DNA from: CAYZJB01 sp964478735
GTDB taxonomy: Bacteria > CLD3 > SB21
Reading direction: 5' to 3'
Length of the DNA stretch: 64,000 nt
Assembly: GCA_964478735.1 (NCBI GenBank)
Contig: CAYZJB010000005.1
Location: 1-64,000 of the forward strand
The notes under the pieces were generated by a model that saw nothing but the letters and a program-made list of their open reading frames with translations, was not told where the DNA came from and made no database searches. Both the position numbers and the translations under genes were made by a program. Shown piece by piece: positions 52,060 to 60,650 of this stretch (position 1 is the first letter of the stretch; every line of letters starts with the position of its first letter).

Positions 52060-52419
52060 ATGAGGCATGACAATATCATTCAAGAAAAAAGTTATAAGTT
52101 TTCAATACGCGTTGTTCGGCTTTATCAACAACTAACGACTGAAAAAAAAGAGCTAGTTCTCTCTAAACAAGTGTTGAGAAGTGGAACCTCGATCGGCGCT
52201 AATATTGAAGAGGCAATCGGTGGTCAAACAAGAAAGGATTTTTTTGCAAAAATATGTATTGCATATAAAGAAGCACGTGAAACGCATTACTGGTTACGCC
52301 TTCTAAAAGATACCGATTACCTGAAATCAGATCTTGCCGAATCCCTCCTTACCGATTGCCACGAACTCATCAAAATCATCGGCTCGATACAGAAAAGTAT
52401 CAAACAAAATAATTCGTAG
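52060..52419 (+). CDS. Four-helix-bundle protein (S23/IVP family)
   Basis: 119-residue soluble helical protein of the family first known as 23S rRNA intervening-sequence proteins (also called four helix bundle or S23 proteins). It has the family phrases YKFSIRVVRLYQQL, QVLRSGTSIGANIEEA and KEARETHYWLRLLKD. Base use is markedly more AT-rich than the neighbours, and the gene is framed by inverted AATTACGAAT repeats, between a tRNA gene and proS; all this suggests a mobile or acquired insertion. The biochemical role of free-standing members is unknown. The family binds partner proteins or RNA in the few cases studied. Confidence 0.9.
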   Translation: MRHDNIIQEKSYKFSIRVVRLYQQLTTEKKELVLSKQVLRSGTSIGANIEEAIGGQTRKDFFAKICIAYKEARETHYWLRLLKDTDYLKSDLAESLLTDCHELIKIIGSIQKSIKQNNS

Positions 52420-52430
52420 TTTAGCAATTC

Positions 52431-52448
52431 ATAATTCGTAATTCAATT
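52431..52448 (-). repeat. Right inverted AATTACGAAT repeat
   Basis: ATTCGTAATT (52434-52443) is the exact inverse of AATTACGAAT at 52000-52009, with AATTG-like flanks on both sides. It ends 3 bp before the proS start codon, replacing the usual leader. Confidence 0.6.
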
Positions 52449-52451
52449 ACT

Positions 52452-53894
52452 ATGGCCGAAAGAATCACCAAACGTTCTGAAGATTATTCCCAATGGTACC
52501 TGGATGTCATTCACCAAGCCCAGTTGGCGGATTATGCTCCCGTCAAAGGCTGCATGGTCATTCGTCCCAACGGCTTTGCCATCTGGGAACGCATTCAGCA
52601 ATCGCTTGACGTGATGTTCAAGGAAACCGGTCACGTCAACGCGTACTTTCCTCTGTTCATACCGGAAAGCTTCATGAACAAAGAGAAAGAACACGTCGAA
52701 GGATTTTCTCCGGAATGTGCCGTCGTGACGCATGGAGGCGGAAAAAAACTGGAGGAAAATCTGTACATCCGACCGACGTCGGAAACGATCATCTGGAGCA
52801 TGTATCAGAAGTGGATCCAGTCGTACCGCGATCTGCCGATCCTGATCAACCAGTGGGCGAATGTCGTGCGATGGGAAATGCGTACGAGGTTGTTTTTGCG
52901 AACGACGGAATTCCTGTGGCAGGAAGGACATACCGCCCACGCCACGTACGATGAAGCCGAGGCCGAGACCGTCCAGATGGTCAACGTGTATCGGCAATTT
53001 GCCGAGGAGTACATGGCGCTGCCGGTCATTACGGGTAAAAAAACCGATGCGGAAAAATTTGCCGGAGCCCTTCACACCTATTGCATCGAAGCCATGATGC
53101 AGGATAAAAAAGCCCTTCAGGCCGGGACGTCTCACAATCTCGGACAGAATTTTGCCAAAGCATTTGACGTCAAGTTTCAGGACCAGAATAAAGAATTACA
53201 ATACGTTTGGGCGACAAGCTGGGGCGTCAGCACACGGCTGATCGGCGCCTTGATCATGGCACACAGCGACGACAATGGGTTGGTGCTCCCGCCGCGACTT
53301 GCGCCGGTCCAAGTTGTGATCGTTCCGATTTTCAAAGATGATGCGGAAAAATCATTGACCGTCGGTGCGGCCCGGCAAGTCGAAACAGAATTAAAAGCGG
53401 CAGGACTTCGAGTTCACGTCGATGACCGTGACCAATATCGTCCGGGTTGGAAATTCAACGAATGGGAAGCAAAAGGTGTTCCCGTTCGCCTTGAACTCGG
53501 TCCCAAGGACCTTGCGGCATCACAAACGGTCTGTTCCCGGCGCGACATTCTGGATAAGTCCGCCAAGGTGACGTATTCTGTGAATGCCGTGGCGGTCGAG
53601 ATTCCAAAACTGCTCGACGTTATCCAGGCAAATCTGTATAACCGCGCCCGAGTTTTTAGAGAAAACCATACGATCGACGTGACGACCTACGAACAGTTGC
53701 GTTCCCTGATGGATGCCGACGGTGGATTCGCACGTTGCTATTGGGCGGGCAGTCCCGACGACGAGGCTCGCATCAAGGATGAGACTAAGGCTACGATCCG
53801 CTGCATTCCTTTTGACCAACCGGGTGAACAAGGGAGATGCTTTCTGACCGGTAAAGAATCCGGTACCCAGGTCATTTTTGGAAAAGCCTATTGA
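52452..53894 (+). CDS. proS: Prolyl-tRNA synthetase, archaeal/eukaryal (short) type
   Basis: 480-residue class II synthetase charging tRNA-Pro. The N-terminus ITKRSEDYSQWYLDVIHQAQLADY and the segments GCMVIRPNGFAIWERIQ, YIRPTSETIIWSM, RWEMRTRLFLRTTEFLWQEGH match the short, archaeal-type ProRS that lacks the bacterial insertion domain. The anticodon-binding domain (about 285-390) and a zinc-binding-like C-terminal domain follow. Length is as for this type (about 480). No Shine-Dalgarno exists because the flanking repeat ends just before the ATG. It is followed by a hydrolase gene after 1 bp. Confidence 0.95.
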   Translation: MAERITKRSEDYSQWYLDVIHQAQLADYAPVKGCMVIRPNGFAIWERIQQSLDVMFKETGHVNAYFPLFIPESFMNKEKEHVEGFSPECAVVTHGGGKKLEENLYIRPTSETIIWSMYQKWIQSYRDLPILINQWANVVRWEMRTRLFLRTTEFLWQEGHTAHATYDEAEAETVQMVNVYRQFAEEYMALPVITGKKTDAEKFAGALHTYCIEAMMQDKKALQAGTSHNLGQNFAKAFDVKFQDQNKELQYVWATSWGVSTRLIGALIMAHSDDNGLVLPPRLAPVQVVIVPIFKDDAEKSLTVGAARQVETELKAAGLRVHVDDRDQYRPGWKFNEWEAKGVPVRLELGPKDLAASQTVCSRRDILDKSAKVTYSVNAVAVEIPKLLDVIQANLYNRARVFRENHTIDVTTYEQLRSLMDADGGFARCYWAGSPDDEARIKDETKATIRCIPFDQPGEQGRCFLTGKESGTQVIFGKAY

Positions 53895-53895
53895 A

Positions 53896-54627
53896 ATGAG
53901 CCCTATCGTCTTTTTGCACGGTTATCCACTAAACCGTGCGATCTGGCGGCATCAGGAGCGCCTGCAAGGGTTGGATGTTATCACGCCCGATTTTCCAGGA
54001 TTCGGGCAAACACCGCTTATTTCGATCGATTCCATGGACGATTATGCTGACTGGGCGATTCGAGAAATCGAATCCAGGGGACATCGTCGCGCGATCTGGG
54101 TCGGACATTCCATGGGAGGGTATGTCGCCCTGGCCATGGCACGGCGTCGCGCTGATCGAATGGCGGCCCTGGTTTTGGTTTGCACACAGGCACGGGCCGA
54201 TACGGAGGATGTCCGCTTAAACCGCCTCAACGTAACGGGCCGGGCGTTACGTGAGGGGGTTGCTTTTATTGCCGAGAGTATGGCACCGAAACTGGTAAGC
54301 CCCGACGCCGATCCAACCCTGATCAAGGACATCGGTCAGATCATCAGTAGCGTGTCATCGGACGCGGTCGCGCAGGCGCAGCGCGCTATGGCGTCACGAC
54401 GGGACCAACGAGACTTTTTATCGTCGATTACGATGCCGGTCCTGATATGTTATGGTCGGAACGATCAATTGTTCGATTCTGATCGCGCGAGCGAAATGGC
54501 AGATGTAATTCCAGGCGCGAGACTTGAAGAATTTCCCTCCAGTGGACACATGGCGATGATGGAGGAACCGCAACGGTTCAATCGCGTCCTCACCGATTTC
54601 ATCCAATCGCTTCCCTTTCGCGATTGA
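53896..54627 (+). CDS. Alpha/beta-hydrolase fold protein
   Basis: 243-residue soluble hydrolase. The nucleophile elbow is GHSMGG with Ser near residue 76. The acid Asp is in YGRNDQLFD (about 197) and the His in SSGHMAMMEEP (about 220). The opening IVFLHGYPLNRAIWRHQERL has the oxyanion HG motif. Sizes and motifs fit esterases or BioH/PcaD-like enzymes; the substrate is unknown. The frame is open 6 codons upstream, but the ATG at 53896, one base after the proS stop, starts the domain. Co-transcribed with proS, unrelated in function. Confidence 0.88.
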   Translation: MSPIVFLHGYPLNRAIWRHQERLQGLDVITPDFPGFGQTPLISIDSMDDYADWAIREIESRGHRRAIWVGHSMGGYVALAMARRRADRMAALVLVCTQARADTEDVRLNRLNVTGRALREGVAFIAESMAPKLVSPDADPTLIKDIGQIISSVSSDAVAQAQRAMASRRDQRDFLSSITMPVLICYGRNDQLFDSDRASEMADVIPGARLEEFPSSGHMAMMEEPQRFNRVLTDFIQSLPFRD

Positions 54628-54716
54628 ACTCGCGACTTTCGTAAAAACAGGCTTATGTGACAATGTTTCGTGTGCAATACGCTGATCTATATCAGTGCCT
54701 TGCTCCGGTGATCGGA

Positions 54717-55358
54717 TCAAATCCCCAGCTCAAACTGCTCCTGCAGCAGGCCGGCACAAAACGTCCGTCGATGGATAGTGGACATGCCGTGCGCTTTCAG
54801 CGCCGCAATATGCTCTGGCGTCGGATAGCCTTTATTTTTTGCAAATTCGTACCGGGGAAAGACTTTGTCGTATTCGGTCATAAGACGGTCCCGGCTCACT
54901 TTGGCGAGGATGGATGCGGCCGCAATGGACAGGCTTCGGGCGTCGCCCTTGACGATCGCTTTTTGCCGGCTGCCGTATCGGTCGGTTCGGGGAAAAGCAT
55001 CGTGATTGCCGTCGATGAGGACGAAATCGGCCGGAACGGAAAGATTTTCCACACAGCGTCGCATGCCGAGCAGGGATGCTTGCAGAATGTTGATCCTGTC
55101 GATCGTTTCGTGGTCAATGATTTCCACGTGGAAGGCGACCGCCTGTGAGCGGATCACGTCGAAAAAATGTTCGCGTTGCGTTTCGGTGAGTTGTTTCGAA
55201 TCGGTTACGCCGTCGAGCATGGTATTCGGAGCGAACATCACGGCCGCGACGACCACCGGACCTGCAAGCGGTCCGCGACCGGCTTCGTCTACACCGGCGA
55301 CGTGCGGATGTCCGAGCCGCCAGCATTCTTTTTCGAAGTGGAGCAGATCGTCCATCAA
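54717..55358 (-). CDS. rnhB: Ribonuclease HII
   Basis: 213-residue endonuclease that removes ribonucleotides and RNA primers from DNA. The DEAGRGPLAGPVV motif supplies the first two acidic residues, DSKQL is typical, and the second Asp-containing segment FVLIDGNHD and third, RDRLMTEYD, are in place. Length is standard (about 200). Two adjacent ATGs (55358 and 55355) are possible starts; no Shine-Dalgarno is present because the rpsA terminator T-run ends just before them. It lies downstream of rpsA on the same strand but behind its terminator. Confidence 0.94.
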   Translation of the reverse strand: MMDDLLHFEKECWRLGHPHVAGVDEAGRGPLAGPVVVAAVMFAPNTMLDGVTDSKQLTETQREHFFDVIRSQAVAFHVEIIDHETIDRINILQASLLGMRRCVENLSVPADFVLIDGNHDAFPRTDRYGSRQKAIVKGDARSLSIAAASILAKVSRDRLMTEYDKVFPRYEFAKNKGYPTPEHIAALKAHGMSTIHRRTFCAGLLQEQFELGI

Positions 55359-55393
55359 TAAAAAACGGGTTGAACCCGCAGGATCAACCCGTT
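55357..55393 (-). terminator. rpsA terminator
   Basis: On the minus strand a 10-bp stem AACGGGTTGA/TCAACCCGTT (55393-55384 with 55373-55364), loop 10 nt, then TTTTTATTG running into the rnhB start codon. It lies 19 bp after the rpsA stop. Confidence 0.85.
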
Positions 55394-55411
55394 GCCTTGT
55401 TAGAAAGCAAA

Positions 55412-57148
55412 TTACTGAGCCGTCGGCGTTTCACTTTCCGCCGAGCGCTGGCTCTCGTTGTAATCGTGAAGAATCTGAGCTTCCTTTGACTTCTCGTATT
55501 CGACGGCCGACAACACGATCTTTTTGTTGTCCTTGTCGAATTCGATGACGACGAGGTTCAACTCCGCTCCCTCGGCGACGAGATCTTTTTCGTTCTTATC
55601 GGACTTGACCAGATGCGACGAGGGGATGAATCCTTCGACGCCGAGCGGCAACTCGACGATGATTCCTTTTTCGATGGCCCGAACGACCTTGCCGGTCGTT
55701 TCCGTACCGGGCGCATAGGCTTCCATAAATCCGTCCCACGGATTTTCGTCGACATGCTTGTGGCTCATCGAAATACGGCGGTTATCCTTATCGATACCCA
55801 TGATCACGACGTCGATATCGTCGCCTTTTTTCACGATCTCATTAGGGTTGCGGATCTTTCGCGTCCAGGAAAGATCGGAAATGTGCACCAGACCGTCGAT
55901 GCCCGGTTCGAGTTCCACAAATACGCCGAAGTTGGTCAGGTTACGGACTTTACCGGTGTGTTTGCTACCGATCGGATATTTCTCGTCCACTTTGTCCCAC
56001 GGATCGTTGAGCAGCTTCTTGACGGAGAGGGATATCTTTCGTTCCTCGGGAATAATACTGACGACCTCGGCGTGAACGTCGTCTCCGATAGTAAACATCT
56101 GGGACGGGTGTTTGACGGTCTGATTCCACGACATTTCTGAAATATGGATCAGACCTTCAATGCCTTTTTCGATTTCGATAAACGCACCATAATCCGTGAT
56201 GGAAACAACTTTGCCCCTGACGACAGAGCCGACGGGATACTTGCCCGATGCATCGACCCAGGGTTCCGGCTGCATCTGTTTCAAACCGAGAGAGATCCGG
56301 TCCTTCTGTTCGTTGAAGTCGATGACCATGACTTTAAGCCGTTCATCGAGTTTGACGATTTCCGAAGGATGTTTCACACGGCCCCAGGACATGTCGGTAA
56401 TATGCAGAAGGCCGTCGACGCCGCCGAGATCGATGAAGGCGCCGAAGTCGGTAATATTTTTAACCGTCCCTTCGAGGACCTGCCCTTTCTGCAGATCGGT
56501 CAGAATACGTTCGCGCTGGCCTTTGGTAGCTTCCTCGATGAGGGCCCGGCTGCTGACGACGACATTTTTACGCAGCTGGTTGAGCTTGACGATTTTGAAT
56601 TGCATTTCGCGGTTGACGTACGCATCGAAATCGCGGATCGGTTTGACGTCGATCTGAGAACCGGGGAGGAAGCAGTCGACACCGAGCACATTGACGACCA
56701 TACCGCCTTTGATGCGTTTGGCAATCGTGCCGGTCACCGTCTCGCCGGTTTCGAACATGCGGGTAATCTTGTCCCATGCGCGCATGAAGTCCGCCTTTTT
56801 GTGGGAAAGGATCACCTGACCTTCTTTATCTTCGATATTGTCGAGATAAACTTCGATCGAATCGCCAATTTTAAAGTCTTTGATTTGCTCGCCAAACTCT
56901 AGGGTGGGAATGACGCCTTCGCTTTTGAACCCGATGTCAACCTTGACCTCATTTTCGCCGATGCTCAGGATTTTACCCCGGACGATCTGTCCTTCCGTGA
57001 TCGTGCTAAGCGTCTGCTCGTACATCGATTTGAATTGATCGAATTCCGAATCATCGTACTCGCCGTGGAGGGAGTCTTTGAACTGAGAGAAGGGAATTAC
57101 TTTTTTACCGTAATCCCGTTTGAGACGTGTGGTACTTTCTGCGGTCAT
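55412..57148 (-). CDS. rpsA: 30S ribosomal protein S1
   Basis: 578-residue RNA-binding protein with six S1 (OB-fold) domains, needed for translation initiation on structured mRNAs. The first two domains (about 45-115 and 130-200) bind the ribosome and the last four (about 215-555) bind mRNA. Typical repeats are GxVKNITDFGAFIDLGGVDGLLHITDMSW and variants at about 230, 315, 400 and 485. The N-terminal extension (residues 1-40) is characteristic of FCB homologues. The promoter at 57271-57299 gives a long leader (about 117 nt) with possible autoregulation. Confidence 0.96.
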   Translation of the reverse strand: MTAESTTRLKRDYGKKVIPFSQFKDSLHGEYDDSEFDQFKSMYEQTLSTITEGQIVRGKILSIGENEVKVDIGFKSEGVIPTLEFGEQIKDFKIGDSIEVYLDNIEDKEGQVILSHKKADFMRAWDKITRMFETGETVTGTIAKRIKGGMVVNVLGVDCFLPGSQIDVKPIRDFDAYVNREMQFKIVKLNQLRKNVVVSSRALIEEATKGQRERILTDLQKGQVLEGTVKNITDFGAFIDLGGVDGLLHITDMSWGRVKHPSEIVKLDERLKVMVIDFNEQKDRISLGLKQMQPEPWVDASGKYPVGSVVRGKVVSITDYGAFIEIEKGIEGLIHISEMSWNQTVKHPSQMFTIGDDVHAEVVSIIPEERKISLSVKKLLNDPWDKVDEKYPIGSKHTGKVRNLTNFGVFVELEPGIDGLVHISDLSWTRKIRNPNEIVKKGDDIDVVIMGIDKDNRRISMSHKHVDENPWDGFMEAYAPGTETTGKVVRAIEKGIIVELPLGVEGFIPSSHLVKSDKNEKDLVAEGAELNLVVIEFDKDNKKIVLSAVEYEKSKEAQILHDYNESQRSAESETPTAQ

Positions 57149-57270
57149 AACATTTTTCTATCTTCTTACCGGGTCGTTCTAACAGCACCCACGTCCCTTA
57201 AAGAAGGTTGGTTTTTGATAATCGCGCGGTGCAAGCGCATGAAAAACAAGTCATTCCCAAAAAGGGCTTG

Positions 57271-57299
57271 AATATAGCCGCTGACCTGTACAGATGCAA
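57271..57299 (-). promoter_or_regulatory. Promoter of rpsA
   Basis: On the minus strand TTGCAT (57299-57294), 17-bp spacer, TATATT (57276-57271). Leader to the ATG at 57148 is about 117 nt. Confidence 0.75.
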
Positions 57300-57314
57300 A
57301 TAATAAATGAAATT

Positions 57315-57983
57315 TTACGATTTCACCTTCCGGCGTCGAAGCGCCCTCATCAGCAGCCAGATTCCAACGGCAAAAACAGCAAAAATGGGCGACCCAGCGA
57401 TCAAAACCGTGATCGTACCGCCAAGGACATTGGCAAAGCCATAAAATCCGTCTTCAAATCCCTGGCCCAGAGTTGCCCAAAAACCGCCGTGCCGGCTGAT
57501 CGCGGCGGGGTAGGGTTCGTGAAACCGGATACCAATCGTGGCCATGCTGATCTGATCTTTCAGGTAGCGTTGCCGCCCCTCCGTTCGCTCGATCTCTTCA
57601 CGAACTCTGAACAGTTCACGTTGAACCTCAAGAATGTCGCTGACAGAGCCGCTGCGTTTTAAGATCAGCAGAAGCTGCTCTTCTTCAGCTCTTTTGTTGG
57701 AAAGCCGTGCGTCGATATCGACGAACTCTTCCGTGACGTCCTGGCCTTGAATCGATTCATGTTCGATTTTGTCGGACATTCCCCTCAACCGGACGATCAC
57801 GGTATCGAAACCCGAGGACGGAATCCGAAGCGTTACGTGCGTTTGTTTGACGGTGTTGTACACCAGCTCCGTGGTCGTATGACTGATAAAACCGCCCGAC
57901 TCCCTGGCGATCCGTTGCAGACCGGAGAGCGTTTCGTCGTGCGACCGAACCTCGATCGAGAGCTCCGCCGTCCGAATGATCAT
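57315..57983 (-). CDS. DUF4349 membrane protein, 5' end missing at scaffold gap
   Basis: 222 residues are visible; the upstream part is lost in the N-run. The protein matches DUF4349: a beta domain beginning IIRTAELSIEVRSHDETLSGL, GGFISHTT and VTLRIPSSGFDTVIVRLRG, a coiled coil (DIDARLSNKRAEEEQLLLIL to EIERTEGRQRYLKDQ), and a C-terminal membrane helix (about 190-215) with a basic tail RALRRRKVKS. The N-terminal signal or lipoprotein sequence of this family is in the gap. Function of DUF4349 is not known; an envelope role is likely. Confidence 0.85.
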   Translation of the reverse strand: MIIRTAELSIEVRSHDETLSGLQRIARESGGFISHTTTELVYNTVKQTHVTLRIPSSGFDTVIVRLRGMSDKIEHESIQGQDVTEEFVDIDARLSNKRAEEEQLLLILKRSGSVSDILEVQRELFRVREEIERTEGRQRYLKDQISMATIGIRFHEPYPAAISRHGGFWATLGQGFEDGFYGFANVLGGTITVLIAGSPIFAVFAVGIWLLMRALRRRKVKS

Positions 57984-58083
57984 NNNNNNNNNNNNNNNNN
58001 NNNNNNNNNNNNNNNNNNNNNNNNNNNNNNNNNNNNNNNNNNNNNNNNNNNNNNNNNNNNNNNNNNNNNNNNNNNNNNNNNNN
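57984..58083. other. Scaffold gap of 100 N
   Basis: Exactly 100 N, a conventional filler of unknown true length. It cuts the 5' end of the DUF4349 gene and the 3' end of the MlaC/DUF3047 gene. One or more genes may be missing here. Confidence 1.
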
Positions 58084-59173
58084 TATCAAAACGAAATCGG
58101 TACGGTTCAAACACGATAACTGAGATCCCGGTACACTGCCCCGGCGGCGGTTCGCCAAAAATCCGGGTATAATCCTTCACGACGTCGACGTTTTCTTCCT
58201 GCCATTGGGACCCATCGACGCCACGCCGGAGGACGATCTCATGATCGTCATACAACCACCCTTTGTTCTGGATCGTCGTGCAGGTCGGCCAGTTGCGTGT
58301 CCACAGATAAGAGATCGTAACGGGTACGCCGATCCAGTTTTGATAAAATATGATCGTCATTTTGGCGACGATATCGGGTCCATGCGATGCTTCGCCGTCC
58401 ATGCTCCATCGCCACGACAGGATGGGAAATTCACGAATATGATAACTGAACGGTTTGACGAACGGAAACGATCGGCCCACGGCGGCCAGTTCACCTCCGG
58501 TGGTATTCTGCCGGATAAAATAGGCCGGCTGCGTCGTCATAAAATCCGCATCATGTTTTCTCCACCCCCAACCTTTTTGAGGGACGCCCGCGGGTTGCGT
58601 ATCAAAAGCATCGATGGAGATAACGGAGTCTTCATTGATCAGCGATTCGACGTACTCGAGGGCAAAACCCTCGGTGACCAGTTGATCGTATTCGCGAATG
58701 AAATTCCTCAAACGAAAGTCGGGCGAGCGGACGTCGTACACTTTCCACTCTTGATTCAGGCGGAGCAGTCGAAATGAGATCGGAATCTTTTCCCGGGCCA
58801 ACATCAGATCGCAGACCACGCGGCCTTCATCTCCGGCGATGGTCTCGTTCTGCCACTGAAGGTCGTGCGATTTCACGGAGACGATGTCCTTCAGGAAGGC
58901 CGTGCCGTCGGTGGCGATGCGGCGTCGCAGGGCCGTCATCATCCGGTCCTTCCACGATGCCGACAGGTTGACCCAGTTTCGCATGCCGCGCCGTACAGTT
59001 TCTTCCCAGTTGAACAGGCGGTCCCACAGCGAATAGGGCACACTGTCTTTGGCGGTGGAAAACCATTGCGACCATTCGACGGCTTCTTTTTTTAGAATCG
59101 CAGCGGGTGAGCTTTGACCGACGGCACCGGCCGGTCCGACAAAACACCATAGGATGGCGACGACCGTTTTCAT
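58084..59173 (-). CDS. MlaC-like / DUF3047 fusion protein, 3' end missing at gap
   Basis: About 363 residues are visible. A signal peptide is cleaved before Gln (PAGAVG-QS). Residues 25-185 resemble MlaC/Ttg2D phospholipid-binding proteins (AFLKDIVSVKSHDLQ, VVCDLMLAREKIPISFRLLRLNQEWKVYDV). Residues 195-363 match DUF3047 (PAYFIRQNTTGGELAAVG, FPILSWRWSMDG, SYLWTRNWPT, EENVDVVKDYTRIFGEPPP). The fusion suggests a periplasmic lipid carrier with an extra carbohydrate- or lipid-binding domain. The ATG at 59173 overlaps the lpxH stop; one at 59182 is the alternative. It is in an operon with lnt and lpxH, which supports an envelope-lipid role. Confidence 0.75.
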
Positions 59174-59910
59174 GTTTTCCACCGTTCGAGGCGAACACCG
59201 TCGGCGTCCGCCTTGGCATAGGTAAAATGGCGTATCCAGTCTCCCAGATTGATGTACAACTTTTGGTTCGGAAAAACCCGCTCTTGGGGGATATGATGAT
59301 GGCCCATCATGATCACGTCCGTACCATTGGCGAATTCTTTTTCCAACCAGGGAAAAAAACTTTCGTCGCCGATGTACTTTTCATAATATCGATCGCGTTG
59401 TTTGCTGGCGTGTGAAAGACGATTGGCCAGCGGAACGCCGATGTCGGGGTGAAGCCATCGGTACAAAAACCGGTTAATGGGATTCCGCAGTATTTTCCTG
59501 ACGCGGCGGTACCGGCGGTCCAATCTCGAACGACCGTCTCCATGGCTGAGGTAAAACCGCAGACCGTGGCGGACCAGTCGTGCCTCGTTGTCGTGAATAT
59601 GAGCACCGAATTCACTGGAAAGGAAATCTCCTATCCATGCGTCATGATTACCCGCGAAAAAATGGACGTTCACCCCGGCGCTGGACAGATGATAAAAAAA
59701 GCGAAGCCCGCGGATGCATTGTTTGGGGACGGCCGTTCGATATTCGAAATAAAAGTCGAAGAAATCACCGAGGATGAATAATTCCGCGTCGGGAGCGGCG
59801 ATCGCGTCGAAAAACGACTCGATTTCCCTGTATGTCGTTTTCTGAATTTCCGACGTCGGTTCTCCCAGATGCAGGTCGGAGATAAAGTAACAGGTACGAT
59901 CGGCGGTCAT
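59170..59910 (-). CDS. lpxH: UDP-2,3-diacylglucosamine diphosphatase (LpxH-like)
   Basis: 246-residue calcineurin-like metallophosphoesterase of the lipid A pathway, cleaving UDP-2,3-diacylglucosamine to lipid X. The dimetal motifs are complete: SDLHLGE, GDFFDF, GNHD, SHGDG and GHHHIP. The length matches LpxH rather than smaller phosphoesterases. It overlaps the diguanylate cyclase upstream and the MlaC/DUF3047 gene downstream by 4 bp each, so translation is coupled through the operon. Confidence 0.88.
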   Translation of the reverse strand: MTADRTCYFISDLHLGEPTSEIQKTTYREIESFFDAIAAPDAELFILGDFFDFYFEYRTAVPKQCIRGLRFFYHLSSAGVNVHFFAGNHDAWIGDFLSSEFGAHIHDNEARLVRHGLRFYLSHGDGRSRLDRRYRRVRKILRNPINRFLYRWLHPDIGVPLANRLSHASKQRDRYYEKYIGDESFFPWLEKEFANGTDVIMMGHHHIPQERVFPNQKLYINLGDWIRHFTYAKADADGVRLERWKT

Positions 59911-60650
59911 GAGTTCTCCCGCTCGAAAGCGCGGACGCAGTTTTTACCCGCACGTTTTCCCTGATACATGGCGGAATCTGCACGAGCAAAAAGCTGGGGT
60001 GGCGAAACCGGCCGCGACGTCTGAAATGACGAAACACCGATGGTCACCGTTGCCGTCACCACAGCTTCGTTGTACGGTACCTCTAAATTTTCGACGGCCT
60101 GCCGGATAAGTTCCATAAACGTCAAGGCACTGCTCAAATCGGTTTCCGGAAGCAGCAGCGCAAATTCTTCTCCACCGGTACGGGCGAACAGATCCGCTTC
60201 GCGAATGCGGCTTTGGATCAGGGACGCGGTTCGACGCAGAATCTCATCGCCGCACACGTGGCCGTACCGGTCGTTGTACGTTTTAAAATTATCGAAGTCC
60301 AGTACCGCCATGGATAATTCCAGGTTATATCTCGACGTACGCGTGAACTCACGATCGAGAAATTCATAAAAATACCGACGGTTGTACGCTCCGGTCAGAG
60401 CATCACGAATACTGAGTTCATGAAATTCCTTTTTCTGGCGGTCGATGGTATCCGCATGGTGACCGAGCAGAAATCCAAATCCTGAAAAAACCACCACCGT
60501 GCTGATCCCCATGTACACATAAAAAAAGAAATGTGCACCAAACTCCCCTTCGGACGGAAATCCCATCATCCATCGAAGTAGAAAAGCTCCCACGGGCGCA
60601 CCGAATCCGAGACCTGCGCCCGTCAGAGTATATAGCTTCCTGAATTTCAT
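59907..60650 (-). CDS. Membrane diguanylate cyclase (GGDEF)
   Basis: 247-residue enzyme making cyclic di-GMP. Two membrane helices (about 8-30 and 42-65) are followed by a short linker coil and a GGDEF domain (about 80-245). The active-site loop is GGEEF, with Asp and Asn of the substrate pocket in DFDNFKTYND. An inhibitory RxxD I-site (READ) lies five residues before GGEEF, so product inhibition is expected. It has no periplasmic sensor domain. It lies in the middle of an lnt-lpxH operon with 4-bp overlaps on both sides. Confidence 0.93.
   Translation of the reverse strand: MKFRKLYTLTGAGLGFGAPVGAFLLRWMMGFPSEGEFGAHFFFYVYMGISTVVVFSGFGFLLGHHADTIDRQKKEFHELSIRDALTGAYNRRYFYEFLDREFTRTSRYNLELSMAVLDFDNFKTYNDRYGHVCGDEILRRTASLIQSRIREADLFARTGGEEFALLLPETDLSSALTFMELIRQAVENLEVPYNEAVVTATVTIGVSSFQTSRPVSPPQLFARADSAMYQGKRAGKNCVRAFERENS

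Noticed and set aside
56144..56902. 252-codon acidic frame antisense to rpsA
   Set aside because: Antisense of S1 repeats; repetitive Asp/Phe-rich composition comes from the repeat structure of rpsA.
57747..59182. Frames that run through the N block
   Set aside because: The N-run is filler, so translations across it have no meaning.
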